From VXLM01 sp034421575 (lineage in GTDB: Bacteria; Chloroflexota; Dehalococcoidia; Lucifugimonadales; VXLM01), in contig DAOUKG010000060.1 in NCBI GenBank assembly GCA_034421575.1, positions 62,001-126,000 of the forward strand: a stretch of 64,000 bases of DNA, in the 5' to 3' direction. Under the pieces are notes generated by a model. It did no database searches. It saw nothing but the letters and a program-made list of their open reading frames with translations, and had not been told where the DNA came from. The translations under genes and the position numbers were made by a program. This document shows, piece after piece, positions 25,333 through 33,761 of this stretch (its first letter is position 1; every line of letters begins with the position of its first letter).

Positions 25333-27108
25333 CTACGGTACGCTCCATTTCTGGACTTTCGGCAGCGGCCCGTCGAAGACGTCCGCAAGGTCTTCCCGGA
25401 CGGCGATGAACTCGTGCGCCAGCACTTCTATTCCCTGCAGTGTCTTGCTCGTCTGGATCTTGCCGGTCTGACGGTACACCACCACGTACCCGTGATTCGT
25501 CACGATGTCCTCGATGGTCAACTCCGGCAGGTCGAGGTCGAAGATGACATGGGGTCGCTCCACGCCGCATCGTCTTTGGATGTCCTCCGCAAAGGTCAGG
25601 TACCTCGGCAGCACTCCTAAAAGCCCCGTGCTGTCGCGTTCGAGTTCTCCGGTAATCTCACAGTCGGTGAAATGCGGCGTCGTGACGCCCCGCCGGTCGA
25701 TGAACTCGACTCGGCCATAGTGTGGGCCGAGCGCGTAGTAGGGGACGAATCCGGCCTGTCCGCTCATGACGATCAGCTTGCCATCGACCTCAGGATGCAG
25801 GTGATCGATGACCGATCCAAGCTCCTCCACGACCGGCATGTCTCGCAGATGCGTCCGGTTGGGCCTCGCGAACCATGAGTACCGATCAATCGGCAGGTCG
25901 GTCTGCTCCACCTGCGACACTTCCCACAGCGGCGTGCTAACCGACCCGAACTTGGCGAACCAGACTGCCCCCACGACATGAAAGGCGACAATCCCGCCGA
26001 TTGCATACACCTGCAGGTCACGCAGCTTGATGCGGGGGATGATGACCACCGCGAGCACAGCCAGCGCGGGAATCACCGGCACGATGAAGCGCGACCCCTC
26101 CATCCAATCGCCGCCGACAAGGGAGATGAAGGCGATGTACGCCACCGCGTAGAGCGCCAACACCAGACCGCCGATGAACTCCGGCTCGTCCCTCAGGAAC
26201 CTGCGCGCAAAGTAGACCACCCCCGCGATAGCGAAGAACGGCAGCAGCGACACGGGAGGCGGCATCAGCGCCGATGTGAGGTACTCAATTCCATCGCCCA
26301 ACGAGGTGAGAAAAGCATCGCCTCCCAGCTTCGCCGCCACCGGCTGGGGAAGCCAGTCTCCGAAATAGAGGGTCTTGAACGCTACGATAGCGGCCATCAG
26401 GACTCCCGCAGCGAGGGCGGCCCACATGACCTTGCGGATCGCCAGCGCGTAGTCCTCCAATCGCTCGTCCGCCACCGTGATGCCGCGCAGTCGAAGCAAC
26501 ACGAACATTGCGAGGAGCACCGATGCAATCACGAAGATCGCCTCCGGCCTCGCGAGCAGGAACGCGCCCATGCCGACCCACACCATCGCCGGCGGTCTCT
26601 CGGACCCCGGTCGTTCGAGGTACCGGGTCAGGTGGTACAGGAGCACGGTCGCGGCCAGCGCCGTCATCGTGCCTTCGAGTCCTCCCGTCGTCCAGTACAC
26701 GAACGGCGCCGCCGTCGCGACGATCAGGGCCGCGCTCATTGCATACCATCGCCCGACATACAGGCGGGCGAACTCAAAGGCGTAGATGACCGTTACGACC
26801 CCGAAGACAACCGACATCGGCGGCCCAATCGCCGGAACGGAGAGCCTCGTCACAAAAGACAGAACTCCGAGAACCAGCACGTGCAGCAGACTCGTCGACT
26901 GCTCGATGTGCGCGCCGTTGAAATTGGCGATCTCGCCGAACTCCCGCAGCGTGTGCGCCGCCCAGTAGGTGATGTACGCGTCGTCACGCCCCGCCGATGG
27001 GAACAGAGCAACGGAAAGGCCAAGCAGCCCGGCTATGGGGAGTAGGACGGGCCAGGACGAGGTGATGTAGCTACGGATGGTGGCGGTCAACTGTCGTGCT
27101 GTTCCCAA
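25333..27108 (-). CDS. Polytopic membrane glycosyltransferase, GT-C fold (AftB-like)
   Basis: 591 aa with about ten to twelve hydrophobic helices in the first 400 residues and a soluble C-terminal domain of about 190 residues. The first outer loop has the Asp-Asp of AGRDDAYITYWAAHTL, where GT-C polyprenyl-phosphate-sugar transferases keep acidic catalytic residues. NFNGAHIEQSTSLLHVL and LYFGDWLPQPVAAK resemble the N-G-x-x-E-x-(T/S)-S-L and YFG-x-x-P-x-x-x-x-AK motifs of the mycobacterial AftB group. It likely adds a lipid-linked sugar to a wall polymer or protein. Donor and acceptor are unknown. Confidence 0.75.
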   Translation of the reverse strand: MGTARQLTATIRSYITSSWPVLLPIAGLLGLSVALFPSAGRDDAYITYWAAHTLREFGEIANFNGAHIEQSTSLLHVLVLGVLSFVTRLSVPAIGPPMSVVFGVVTVIYAFEFARLYVGRWYAMSAALIVATAAPFVYWTTGGLEGTMTALAATVLLYHLTRYLERPGSERPPAMVWVGMGAFLLARPEAIFVIASVLLAMFVLLRLRGITVADERLEDYALAIRKVMWAALAAGVLMAAIVAFKTLYFGDWLPQPVAAKLGGDAFLTSLGDGIEYLTSALMPPPVSLLPFFAIAGVVYFARRFLRDEPEFIGGLVLALYAVAYIAFISLVGGDWMEGSRFIVPVIPALAVLAVVIIPRIKLRDLQVYAIGGIVAFHVVGAVWFAKFGSVSTPLWEVSQVEQTDLPIDRYSWFARPNRTHLRDMPVVEELGSVIDHLHPEVDGKLIVMSGQAGFVPYYALGPHYGRVEFIDRRGVTTPHFTDCEITGELERDSTGLLGVLPRYLTFAEDIQRRCGVERPHVIFDLDLPELTIEDIVTNHGYVVVYRQTGKIQTSKTLQGIEVLAHEFIAVREDLADVFDGPLPKVQKWSVP

Positions 27109-27162
27109 GTGAGATGGGCATCATGATATGGCGTGGTGGAGATTAGGACAACTCCCAATACC

Positions 27163-27191
27163 TTGACCCTCACCCGCAGCGCCTGTATACT
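27163..27191 (+). promoter_or_regulatory. Promoter of the T-box/trp operon
   Basis: TTGACC (27163-27168), 17-nt spacer, TATACT (27186-27191): one of the best promoters in the window. The start point would be near 27198, just before the T-box leader. Confidence 0.8.
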
Positions 27192-27197
27192 GCGACG

Positions 27198-27496
27198 AAC
27201 CGAATACACACAGGCAGCGAACAGGAGTAGTAGGTCTCCGGCGACGCTCAGAGAACCGGGTTAGGTGAGAGCCGGCGCGCACGCAGAGACCGAATGGACC
27301 TGGGAGCCTCCATCCGAGACCCCATGACTGGGGCGTAGGCGTGGACGGAGAGGGCAACCGTTACCAGTGCCCGGGGCATTTACGGCTCTCACATGGGCCC
27401 GCGTGCCTGAGAGAGGTCTTCCGGCCATTGTGCCGGACGACGAAGCAGGGTGGCACCACGGAATCGACCCGTCCCTCCATTGGGATGGGTTTTTTT
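27198..27496 (+). ncRNA. Tryptophan-specific T-box riboswitch
   Basis: A leader of about 300 nt before trpS with all class I T-box parts. These are AGGAGTAGTA in lower stem I, the CAGAGAACCGGG...GAGAGCCGG distal stem I (27249-27275), and a specifier loop GAA-TGG-ACC with the Trp codon TGG at 27295-27297. The T-box AGGGTGGCACCACGG is at 27447-27461, followed by the terminator 27468-27496. The TGGC bulge would pair with a tRNA ending GCCA, which fits the G discriminator usual for tRNA-Trp. Uncharged tRNA-Trp should prevent termination and switch on trpS and the tryptophan genes. Confidence 0.93.
27468..27496 (+). terminator. T-box intrinsic terminator
   Basis: CCCGTCC (27468-27474) pairs with GGATGGG (27483-27489, one G-T pair), followed by seven T (27490-27496). 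The left arm overlaps the region needed for the antiterminator. Confidence 0.9.
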
Positions 27497-27586
27497 GTTT
27501 ATGTGGAAAACTTGAGGCCGGGAGGATATAGCCGATGGGACGCATTGGCGCATCGTTGTGGTGACGGAGAGAACATCCCGTTCGCT

Positions 27587-27713
27587 CCCGTATCGAGTAC
27601 GGGACAGGCTCTGAGCTTGTCGAAGGGCGCTCATGGTTCGACAGGCTCACCACGAGCGGAGATGTGGTCAGGCTCACACGAGCGGAGATGTGGACGGGCT
27701 CACCACGAGCGGA
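27587..27713. repeat. Repeat insertion between T-box and trpS, with tandem decayed copies
   Basis: The hairpin module (27587-27610) runs into CTGAGCTTGTCGAAGG and GTTCGACAGGCTCACCACGAGCGG (to about 27659). Two degenerate tandem copies of GGCTCACCACGAGCGGA (with or without losses) follow to 27713. The 276 nt between the T-box terminator and trpS hold little else. Confidence 0.85.
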
Positions 27714-27772
27714 TGTCGTGGAGACTCTGACGTCCGCCAAACGCATCACAACGAAAGGACATTCCAAATACC

Positions 27773-28834
27773 ATGCAAGAAACGCTTACCGTCGAAGAGA
27801 CAGGCACCGAAACGCGGAAGAAGCGAGTCCTGAGCGGCATTCAGCCCTCGGGCGACCTGCACCTCGGCAACTATCTCGGCGCGATAAAGCGGTGGGTCGA
27901 GCGGCAGTACGAGAAGGAGAACTACTTCTGCATCGTCGACCTGCACGCGATCACGCTGCCACACGAACCCGCAGCGCTGCATCATCGCACGAGGGCGGTT
28001 GCCGCTCTGTACATCGCGTCGGGTCTCGACCCCAATCACTGCCCCATTTTCATCCAGAGTCACCTGACCGCTCATTCCGAGGCGTGCTGGCTCCTGAACT
28101 GCGTGACGCCGCTCGGCTGGCTCGAACGCATGACGCAGTACAAGGACAAGGCCGGCCGCTCCGACAGCAGCGAGCGCATCTCGACGGGTCTGCTCGCGTA
28201 CCCCGTCCTGATGGCTTGCGACATCCTCCTGTACAGCGCCGATGAGGTGCCGGTAGGGGAGGACCAGAAGCAGCACGTTGAGCTTTCGCGCGACATCGCC
28301 CAGCGTTTCAACCACCTGTTCGGCGAGACGTTCGTCGTTCCGGAGCCGGTGATACCGGAGATCGGCGCGCGTGTGATGGGGTTCGATGATCCCACTCGAA
28401 AGATGTCGAAGAGCTACGAGCACATCCGCGGCCATCTGGTAAAGATGGTCGACGAGCCGAAGGAGATCGAGCGCACGATCAAGCGCGCCGTGACCGATTC
28501 GGGGAACGAGATCGTATTCTCGGACGACCCCGAAAAGGCGGGCGTCAACAACCTCCTCGGCATCTACCAGGTAATCACCCAGAAGTCGCCGCAGCAGGTC
28601 GAAGCCGATTTCGCGAACGCGCGGGGCTACGGCGACCTCAAGAGCGCAGTGGCTGAGGTAGTTATCGAGGAACTCAGGCCGATCCGAGAGCGCTACAACG
28701 AGATTATGGACGATGTGACGGAGCTCGACCGCATCCTCGCGGACGGCGCCGACCGGGCGGGAGCGATGGCGAATGCCAAGCTGCTTGAAATGAAGGAGCG
28801 CATGGGCTTTGTCCTGCCGGGAGGTGGGATATGA
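27773..28834 (+). CDS. trpS: Tryptophanyl-tRNA synthetase
   Basis: 353 aa class I synthetase, charges tRNA-Trp. The HIGH-like motif is GDLHLGNYLGAIK after SGIQPSG (near residue 30) and KMSKS is exact (near residue 205). The bacterial TrpRS blocks GLLAYPVLMACDILLY and VPVGEDQKQHVELSRDIA are intact. It carries a short extra N-terminus of about 18 residues before KKRVLSG. It overlaps trpE by 4 nt. As first gene of the operon behind a Trp T-box, it should be induced when charged tRNA-Trp is short. Confidence 0.97.
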   Translation: MQETLTVEETGTETRKKRVLSGIQPSGDLHLGNYLGAIKRWVERQYEKENYFCIVDLHAITLPHEPAALHHRTRAVAALYIASGLDPNHCPIFIQSHLTAHSEACWLLNCVTPLGWLERMTQYKDKAGRSDSSERISTGLLAYPVLMACDILLYSADEVPVGEDQKQHVELSRDIAQRFNHLFGETFVVPEPVIPEIGARVMGFDDPTRKMSKSYEHIRGHLVKMVDEPKEIERTIKRAVTDSGNEIVFSDDPEKAGVNNLLGIYQVITQKSPQQVEADFANARGYGDLKSAVAEVVIEELRPIRERYNEIMDDVTELDRILADGADRAGAMANAKLLEMKERMGFVLPGGGI

Positions 28835-30279
28835 GCGGCCCATACTATCCGAGTCTCGAAGAGGTCGAACGCCTCGCCGACCAGGGCAACATGGTGCCCG
28901 TCTACCGCGAGGTCAGCGCCGACCTGGAAACGCCGGTCTCGGCCTACATAAAGGTGGCGCGTCCACCGTACTCATTCCTGCTCGAAAGCGTCGAAGGCGG
29001 AGAGCACATCGCGCGGTACAGCTTCATCGGAACGGAGCCGCTCGGCGTGGTGAGGACGGGCGCAGGTCAGACGAACGGGACGGTCGACCCCTTGATTCCC
29101 ATCCAGAGGACGATGGACGCCTACGAGATGGTGCCCAATCCCGACCTGGGGCCATTCAACGGCGGCATGGTGGGTTACATCTCCTACGACGCCGTGAAGT
29201 ACTTCGAGCGGCTCCCGACGCCCGAAAACGACCCTGTCGACGTGCCGGAGTCGGTCTTCATGATGACGACCACGTTCCTCATCTTCGACCACGTCCGGCA
29301 GATCATCCGCGTCGTGAGTCACGCGTTCCTCGATGGCGACGTGGAAACTGCGTACAGGGAGGCGATCGAGCGAATCGACGAGATCGTGAGACGGCTCGAC
29401 GCGCCCCTTCAAGCGCCTCCCCGTTTCACGAACGGTTCGAAGCCGTCCGACGTGACCTCGAACTTCACGCGAGAGGACTACGACCGCATCGTCGAAAGCT
29501 GCAAGGAGTACATCTACGCCGGGGACATCATCCAGACCGTCCCATCGCAGCGGTTCTCACGACCCACGACGGCGCACCCGCTGGCGATCTACCGGGCGCT
29601 GCGGGCCATCAACCCCTCGCCGTACATGTACTACCTCGAATTGGACGACTTCCACATCGTCGGTGCGTCGCCGGAGGAGCTGGTCCGCGTTCACGACGGT
29701 ATCGTCTCCACCCGTCCCATAGCAGGGACCAAGCCGCGCGGCAAGACGAAGGAAGAGGACGACGAGACTGAGCGCATCCTCCTCGCCGACGAGAAGGAGC
29801 GCGCCGAGCACATCATGCTGGTGGACCTCGGTCGCAACGACGTCGGTCGTGTCTGCAAGCCCGGCACCGTCGAGGTCACCGAGTTGATGATCGTCGAGCG
29901 GTACTCTCACGTCATGCACATCGTCTCCTACGTCGAGGGCGAACTCCGCGACGACAAGACGGCATACGACGCCCTCCGGTCGTGCTTCCCCGCAGGAACG
30001 CTGTCCGGCGCGCCGAAGATCCGCGCGATGGAGATCATCGCCGAGATGGAGTCGGACAAGCGCGGACCATACGGCGGCGCGGTCGGATACTTCGATCTCA
30101 ACGGCAACATGGACACCGCGATAACCATCCGCACGATGGTCATCAAGGACGGCGTGGCGCACGTGCAGGCGGGAGGCGGCATAGTCTTCGACAGCGTGCC
30201 CGAGACCGAGTACGAGGAGACCATTCACAAGGCTTCCGCCGTGCTGCGGGCAATCGAGCGCGCGGAGCAGGGAGGCTGA
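28831..30279 (+). CDS. trpE: Anthranilate synthase component I
   Basis: 482 aa. It converts chorismate to anthranilate with ammonia delivered by TrpG. The feedback site SFLLESVEGGE (the LLES element that binds Trp in the family) is present near residue 50, so allosteric inhibition by Trp is likely. Catalytic-domain blocks are intact: PSQRFSR, PSPYMYYLELDDFHIVGASPE, RPIAGTKPRGKTKEED, HIMLVDLGRNDVGRV, SYVEGEL and CFPAGTLSGAPKIRAMEII. It is followed 6 nt later by trpG. Confidence 0.97.
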   Translation: MSGPYYPSLEEVERLADQGNMVPVYREVSADLETPVSAYIKVARPPYSFLLESVEGGEHIARYSFIGTEPLGVVRTGAGQTNGTVDPLIPIQRTMDAYEMVPNPDLGPFNGGMVGYISYDAVKYFERLPTPENDPVDVPESVFMMTTTFLIFDHVRQIIRVVSHAFLDGDVETAYREAIERIDEIVRRLDAPLQAPPRFTNGSKPSDVTSNFTREDYDRIVESCKEYIYAGDIIQTVPSQRFSRPTTAHPLAIYRALRAINPSPYMYYLELDDFHIVGASPEELVRVHDGIVSTRPIAGTKPRGKTKEEDDETERILLADEKERAEHIMLVDLGRNDVGRVCKPGTVEVTELMIVERYSHVMHIVSYVEGELRDDKTAYDALRSCFPAGTLSGAPKIRAMEIIAEMESDKRGPYGGAVGYFDLNGNMDTAITIRTMVIKDGVAHVQAGGGIVFDSVPETEYEETIHKASAVLRAIERAEQGG

Positions 30280-30285
30280 CCGACC

Positions 30286-30849
30286 ATGATTCTACTCATC
30301 GACAACTACGACAGCTTCACCTACAACCTGTACCAGTACCTCTCCGAACTGGGCGCGGACGTGCGCGTGGAGCGAAACGACCAAACGACTATAGAAGACA
30401 TCGACGCGATGGCGCCGGAGAAGATAGTCATATCTCCCGGACCTTGCACGCCTGAGCAGGCGGGCATCTCGAACGACGTGGTGCGCCACTTCGGCCAGAC
30501 CATTCCAACGCTTGGCGTGTGCCTTGGGCACCAGTGCATCGGCTACTCATTCGGGGGCACGGTCGGGTATGCAGGCGAGATCATGCACGGCAAGACTTCC
30601 ATGATCCATCACACCGGCGAGGGAGTGTTTGCCGGGCTGCCGAACCCCTTCGAGGCCATCCGCTACCACTCGCTGGCAATAGACCCGGACGACGTTCCGC
30701 CCGATCTAAAAGTGACGGCATGGACGGATAAGGGTGTTATCATGGGGGTACGGCATGCGACGCTGCCAATCGAAGGCATCCAGTTCCATCCGGAGTCGAT
30801 AATGACGAAAGTTGGCAAAGACCTGCTCAAGAACTTCCTCGACGCGTGA
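30286..30849 (+). CDS. trpG: Anthranilate synthase glutamine amidotransferase component II
   Basis: 187 aa class I glutamine amidotransferase. ILLIDNYDSFTYNLYQYL is the family N-terminus, ISPGPCTPEQAG the oxyanion region, and GVCLGHQCIG contains the nucleophile Cys (near residue 81). HPESIMT supplies the catalytic His and Glu. It forms a complex with TrpE. It may also serve PabB if no separate pabA exists, which the window cannot show. Confidence 0.97.
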   Translation: MILLIDNYDSFTYNLYQYLSELGADVRVERNDQTTIEDIDAMAPEKIVISPGPCTPEQAGISNDVVRHFGQTIPTLGVCLGHQCIGYSFGGTVGYAGEIMHGKTSMIHHTGEGVFAGLPNPFEAIRYHSLAIDPDDVPPDLKVTAWTDKGVIMGVRHATLPIEGIQFHPESIMTKVGKDLLKNFLDA

Positions 30850-30856
30850 AGCAAAT

Positions 30857-31261
30857 ATGACGATCACACCGGAACAATTGAAAGAGCTAACCGACGAACC
30901 GCTTTTGGCAGTCCTCGCGACGGTCAACCCCAGCGGCACGCCCCAGGCGACCCCCCTGTGGTACCACTACGACGGCGAGTGTTTCGTGGTGACGTGCTTC
31001 GCGCACCGGGTGAAGGTGCGGAACATCCGGCAGAACCCGAACGTCGTCCTGGTCGTCGTGGACAGCGTCAACAACGGGAAGGGACTGATCATTCGCGGCG
31101 TGGCGGAGATCGTGGAAGAGGGAGCGGAGGAGGCGACCGTCGTCAACGGCGTCAAGTACCTTGGTGAAGAGCAGGGCAGGAAAGCAGCCGAAGGACTAAA
31201 CGCAATGGGCAGCAGGGTCGCGATTCGAATCAGGCCCGAAAGGATCATCTACGGCGATTGA
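30857..31261 (+). CDS. Pyridoxamine 5'-phosphate oxidase-family flavin or F420-binding protein
   Basis: 134 aa from ATG 30857. It has the split-barrel fold signature: LAVLATVNPSGTPQATPLWYHYDGECFVVTC, then KVRNIRQNPNVVLVVVD and RGVAEIVEEGAEE, with RIRPERIIYG at the end. Proteins of this type bind FMN or F420 and reduce small molecules. It sits inside the trp operon between trpG and trpD with short spacing; a link to tryptophan synthesis is not established. Confidence 0.82.
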   Translation: MTITPEQLKELTDEPLLAVLATVNPSGTPQATPLWYHYDGECFVVTCFAHRVKVRNIRQNPNVVLVVVDSVNNGKGLIIRGVAEIVEEGAEEATVVNGVKYLGEEQGRKAAEGLNAMGSRVAIRIRPERIIYGD

Positions 31262-31280
31262 AGAATGGAGGGGTAAGGCA

Positions 31281-32294
31281 GTGATTCAGGAAGCAATCGA
31301 CACACTGGTTTCCGGCAGCTCTCTGACACAAGACATGGCCGCCGACGCCATGAGGCAGATCATGAGCGGCGAGGCAACAGACGCCCAGATCGGCTCCCTC
31401 GTGACCGCCCTCCGAATGAAGGGCGAGACGCCCGACGAAATCGCCGGAATGGCCCGCGTCATGCGGGAGTCGTCCCTGCACGTGGAAATCGACGGCCCGC
31501 TGGTGGATACGGCCGGAACGGGCGGCGATGCTTCCGGCACGTTCAACATCTCCACGACGGCCGCCTTCGTGATCGCGGGGGCGGGTGTGCGGGTCGCCAA
31601 GCACGGCAACCGCGCGATGTCCGGTTCCTCCGGAAGCGCAGACGTCCTGGAAGCCCTCGGCGTCAAGATCGATCTCAGCCCTGAGGGAGTCAAGACCTGT
31701 CTGGAAACTGTCGGCATCGGCTTCATGTTCGCCCAGATTTTCCATCCTTCCATGCGGTTCGCCGCCGGCCCTCGCCGCGAGATCGGGATACGCACCGTAT
31801 TCAACGTGCTCGGCCCACTCACAAACCCCGCCGGCGCGAGTTCCCAACTCATAGGAGTCGCCAACTCCGAACTGGGCGAGAAGATGGCTCACGTACTGGG
31901 AATTCTCGGATCCCGGCACTCGCTCGTCGTTCATGGCTCCGATGGACTGGATGAGATGACCCTGAGCGGAGAGAGTCATGTCTGGGAGTTGAAGGACGGG
32001 GAGGTCGAGGCATACACGGTTACTCCCACCGATTTGGGATTCGATAAGGTGCACAGCGGCGAGTTGCGCGTCAGCAGCGCCGAGGAGAGCGCCAAGGTGC
32101 TCCGCGACGTGCTCATCGGTGCGGCGGGTCCCACCCGAAATGTCGTCGTCGTCAATGCCGCCGCGGGACTGCTGGCAGTCGATCGCGTCAGAACTCTGAA
32201 ACAGGGCGTCAAGGTCGCCTCCGAGTCGATTGACAGCGGCATGGCCCAGGCAAAGCTCGACGGCTTCATCAACCTGAGCCAAACGCTCGACTAG
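31281..32294 (+). CDS. trpD: Anthranilate phosphoribosyltransferase
   Basis: 337 aa. It transfers the phosphoribosyl group from PRPP to anthranilate. Landmarks: DTAGTGGDASGTFNISTTAAFV (PRPP and anthranilate loop), KHGNRAMSGSSGSADVLEALG, FMFAQIFHPSMRFAAGPRREIGIRTVFNVLGPLTNP, and HGSDGLDEMTLSG. The start is GTG 31281 behind GGAGGGG (31266-31272). Confidence 0.96.
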   Translation: MIQEAIDTLVSGSSLTQDMAADAMRQIMSGEATDAQIGSLVTALRMKGETPDEIAGMARVMRESSLHVEIDGPLVDTAGTGGDASGTFNISTTAAFVIAGAGVRVAKHGNRAMSGSSGSADVLEALGVKIDLSPEGVKTCLETVGIGFMFAQIFHPSMRFAAGPRREIGIRTVFNVLGPLTNPAGASSQLIGVANSELGEKMAHVLGILGSRHSLVVHGSDGLDEMTLSGESHVWELKDGEVEAYTVTPTDLGFDKVHSGELRVSSAEESAKVLRDVLIGAAGPTRNVVVVNAAAGLLAVDRVRTLKQGVKVASESIDSGMAQAKLDGFINLSQTLD

Positions 32295-32295
32295 C

Positions 32296-33096
32296 ATGAC
32301 TTCCAAGCTCGACGTTCCCAGCGTCCTGACCCGCATCGTCGATGTGAAGCGCCGAGAAGTCGAGCGCCTGAAAGTCGAGATGCCTCTCGCGGCGCTGAAG
32401 AGGCGAATCGAGACGCAGACAGGCCCGCTCGATGCAAGAGCGGCTCTTCAGCGCGAGCGCGTTGCGATCATCGCGGAGATCAAAAAGGCGTCCCCGGCCA
32501 AGGGTCTGCTCATGCCGAACTTCGACCCCGGCGCACTTGCCTCCACGTATGTTGGAAACGGCGCGTCGGCAATATCGGTGCTCACGAACGTCGACCACTT
32601 CCAAGGGAGCATCGACCACCTGGAGATTGCAAGGAGAATCGCCTATCCTGCCGGGGTACCCGTCCTGCGCAAGGAATTCATCTTCGACCCCTACCAGGTC
32701 TATGAGGCGCGGGCCTATGGCGCAGACCTCGTCCTGCTTATCGTCGCCATGCTCGACGCCGCAGACCTCCGCAGCTTGCACATGCTCGTACTCGATTTGG
32801 GAATGCAGTGTCTCGTTGAGGTCCACGACGAAGCGGAGCTGTCCACGGCACTGGAGATCGGCGCGAAGATCATCGGCATCAACAACCGTGATCTCCGCAC
32901 CTTCAAGACCGACATCGAGACCACGGAGCGTCTCGCACCGCTGATTTCCTCCGGCGAAACCGTCGTAAGCGAGAGCGGAATCAACACCCCCGATGACATC
33001 CGCCGTGTCCGCGATGTCGGGGCTCACGCGGCCCTGATTGGCGAGGCCCTGGTGACATCCGGCGACCCCGGCGCGAAGCTGCGAGAACTCACATGA
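32296..33096 (+). CDS. trpC: Indole-3-glycerol-phosphate synthase
   Basis: 266 aa (beta/alpha)8 barrel, fourth step of tryptophan synthesis after TrpF. Blocks: AIIAEIKKASPAKGLL (catalytic Lys), ISVLTNVDHFQGS, VPVLRKEFIFDPYQVYEARAYGADLVLLI, LVEVHDEAEL, IIGINNRDLRTFKTD, and VSESGINTPDDI. The start is 1 nt past the trpD stop, and its end overlaps trpF by 4 nt. Confidence 0.97.
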   Translation: MTSKLDVPSVLTRIVDVKRREVERLKVEMPLAALKRRIETQTGPLDARAALQRERVAIIAEIKKASPAKGLLMPNFDPGALASTYVGNGASAISVLTNVDHFQGSIDHLEIARRIAYPAGVPVLRKEFIFDPYQVYEARAYGADLVLLIVAMLDAADLRSLHMLVLDLGMQCLVEVHDEAELSTALEIGAKIIGINNRDLRTFKTDIETTERLAPLISSGETVVSESGINTPDDIRRVRDVGAHAALIGEALVTSGDPGAKLRELT

Positions 33097-33761
33097 CGCG
33101 ATTCAAGATTTGCGGACTGCGCGATGTCGATTCGGCCCTCGTGGCAGCAGATGCCGGAGCATCCTACCTTGGTTTGAATTTCGTTCCGCGTGTCCGACGG
33201 CGAATTACGCAGGATCAGGGGAAGGCAATCGTCTCCTGTGTGATTGAGAAGCTGGGCATTGATCGTCCCGGACTGGTCGGCCTGTTCGCGGACCAGCCCA
33301 TCGACGAGGTGAACGGAATAATCGAGGCGTGCGGCCTGGAGCACGCTCAACTCTGCGGCTCTGAAGACCCCGGCTACTGGGATCAGGTCGAGGCAAACGT
33401 CATCAAGCAGATCAAGGTGAAGCCTCTCGCTTCACAGCGGGAGACCGTGGACGCCACGCTCGCCCAAGTGAATGATGTCGTCTCACGCGGCAACATCGCC
33501 CTACTCGATTCCTACAAGAAGGGCGCGCTGGGAGGCACGGGGCACACTTTCGATTGGGACATCGCGGCCCGGGTAGCCCAAGAGTACGATATGGTGCTGG
33601 CCGGCGGGCTTTCCCCCGACAACGTCGCGACCGCCATTCGACAAATAGACCCATGGATGGTCGACGTCTCCTCCGGCGTCGAGACCGACGGCGTCAAAGA
33701 CCACGCCAAGATTCGCGCCTTCGCCGAGGCCGTCAGGTCTGCGTCTGCGGACGACAGCTAA
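33093..33761 (+). CDS. trpF: Phosphoribosylanthranilate isomerase
   Basis: 222 aa small TIM barrel. FKICGLRDVDSALVAADAGA has the catalytic Cys, YLGLNFVPRVRRRIT follows, ALLDSYKKGALGGTGHTFDW carries the catalytic Asp region, and MVDVSSGVETDGVKDHAKI is the phosphate-binding end. It is the last gene of the operon; trpB and trpA are not in the window. The stop overlaps the convergent oxidoreductase stop by 4 nt. Confidence 0.95.
   Translation: MTRFKICGLRDVDSALVAADAGASYLGLNFVPRVRRRITQDQGKAIVSCVIEKLGIDRPGLVGLFADQPIDEVNGIIEACGLEHAQLCGSEDPGYWDQVEANVIKQIKVKPLASQRETVDATLAQVNDVVSRGNIALLDSYKKGALGGTGHTFDWDIAARVAQEYDMVLAGGLSPDNVATAIRQIDPWMVDVSSGVETDGVKDHAKIRAFAEAVRSASADDS

Noticed and set aside
25978..27045. 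Plus-strand frame of 355 codons
   Set aside because: Antisense to the membrane glycosyltransferase and rich in Arg/His/Gln, as expected of a shadow frame in GC-rich DNA.
27600..27713. CRISPR-like array
   Set aside because: Copies are decayed, unevenly spaced and have no unique spacers of constant length; they belong to a dispersed intergenic repeat family.
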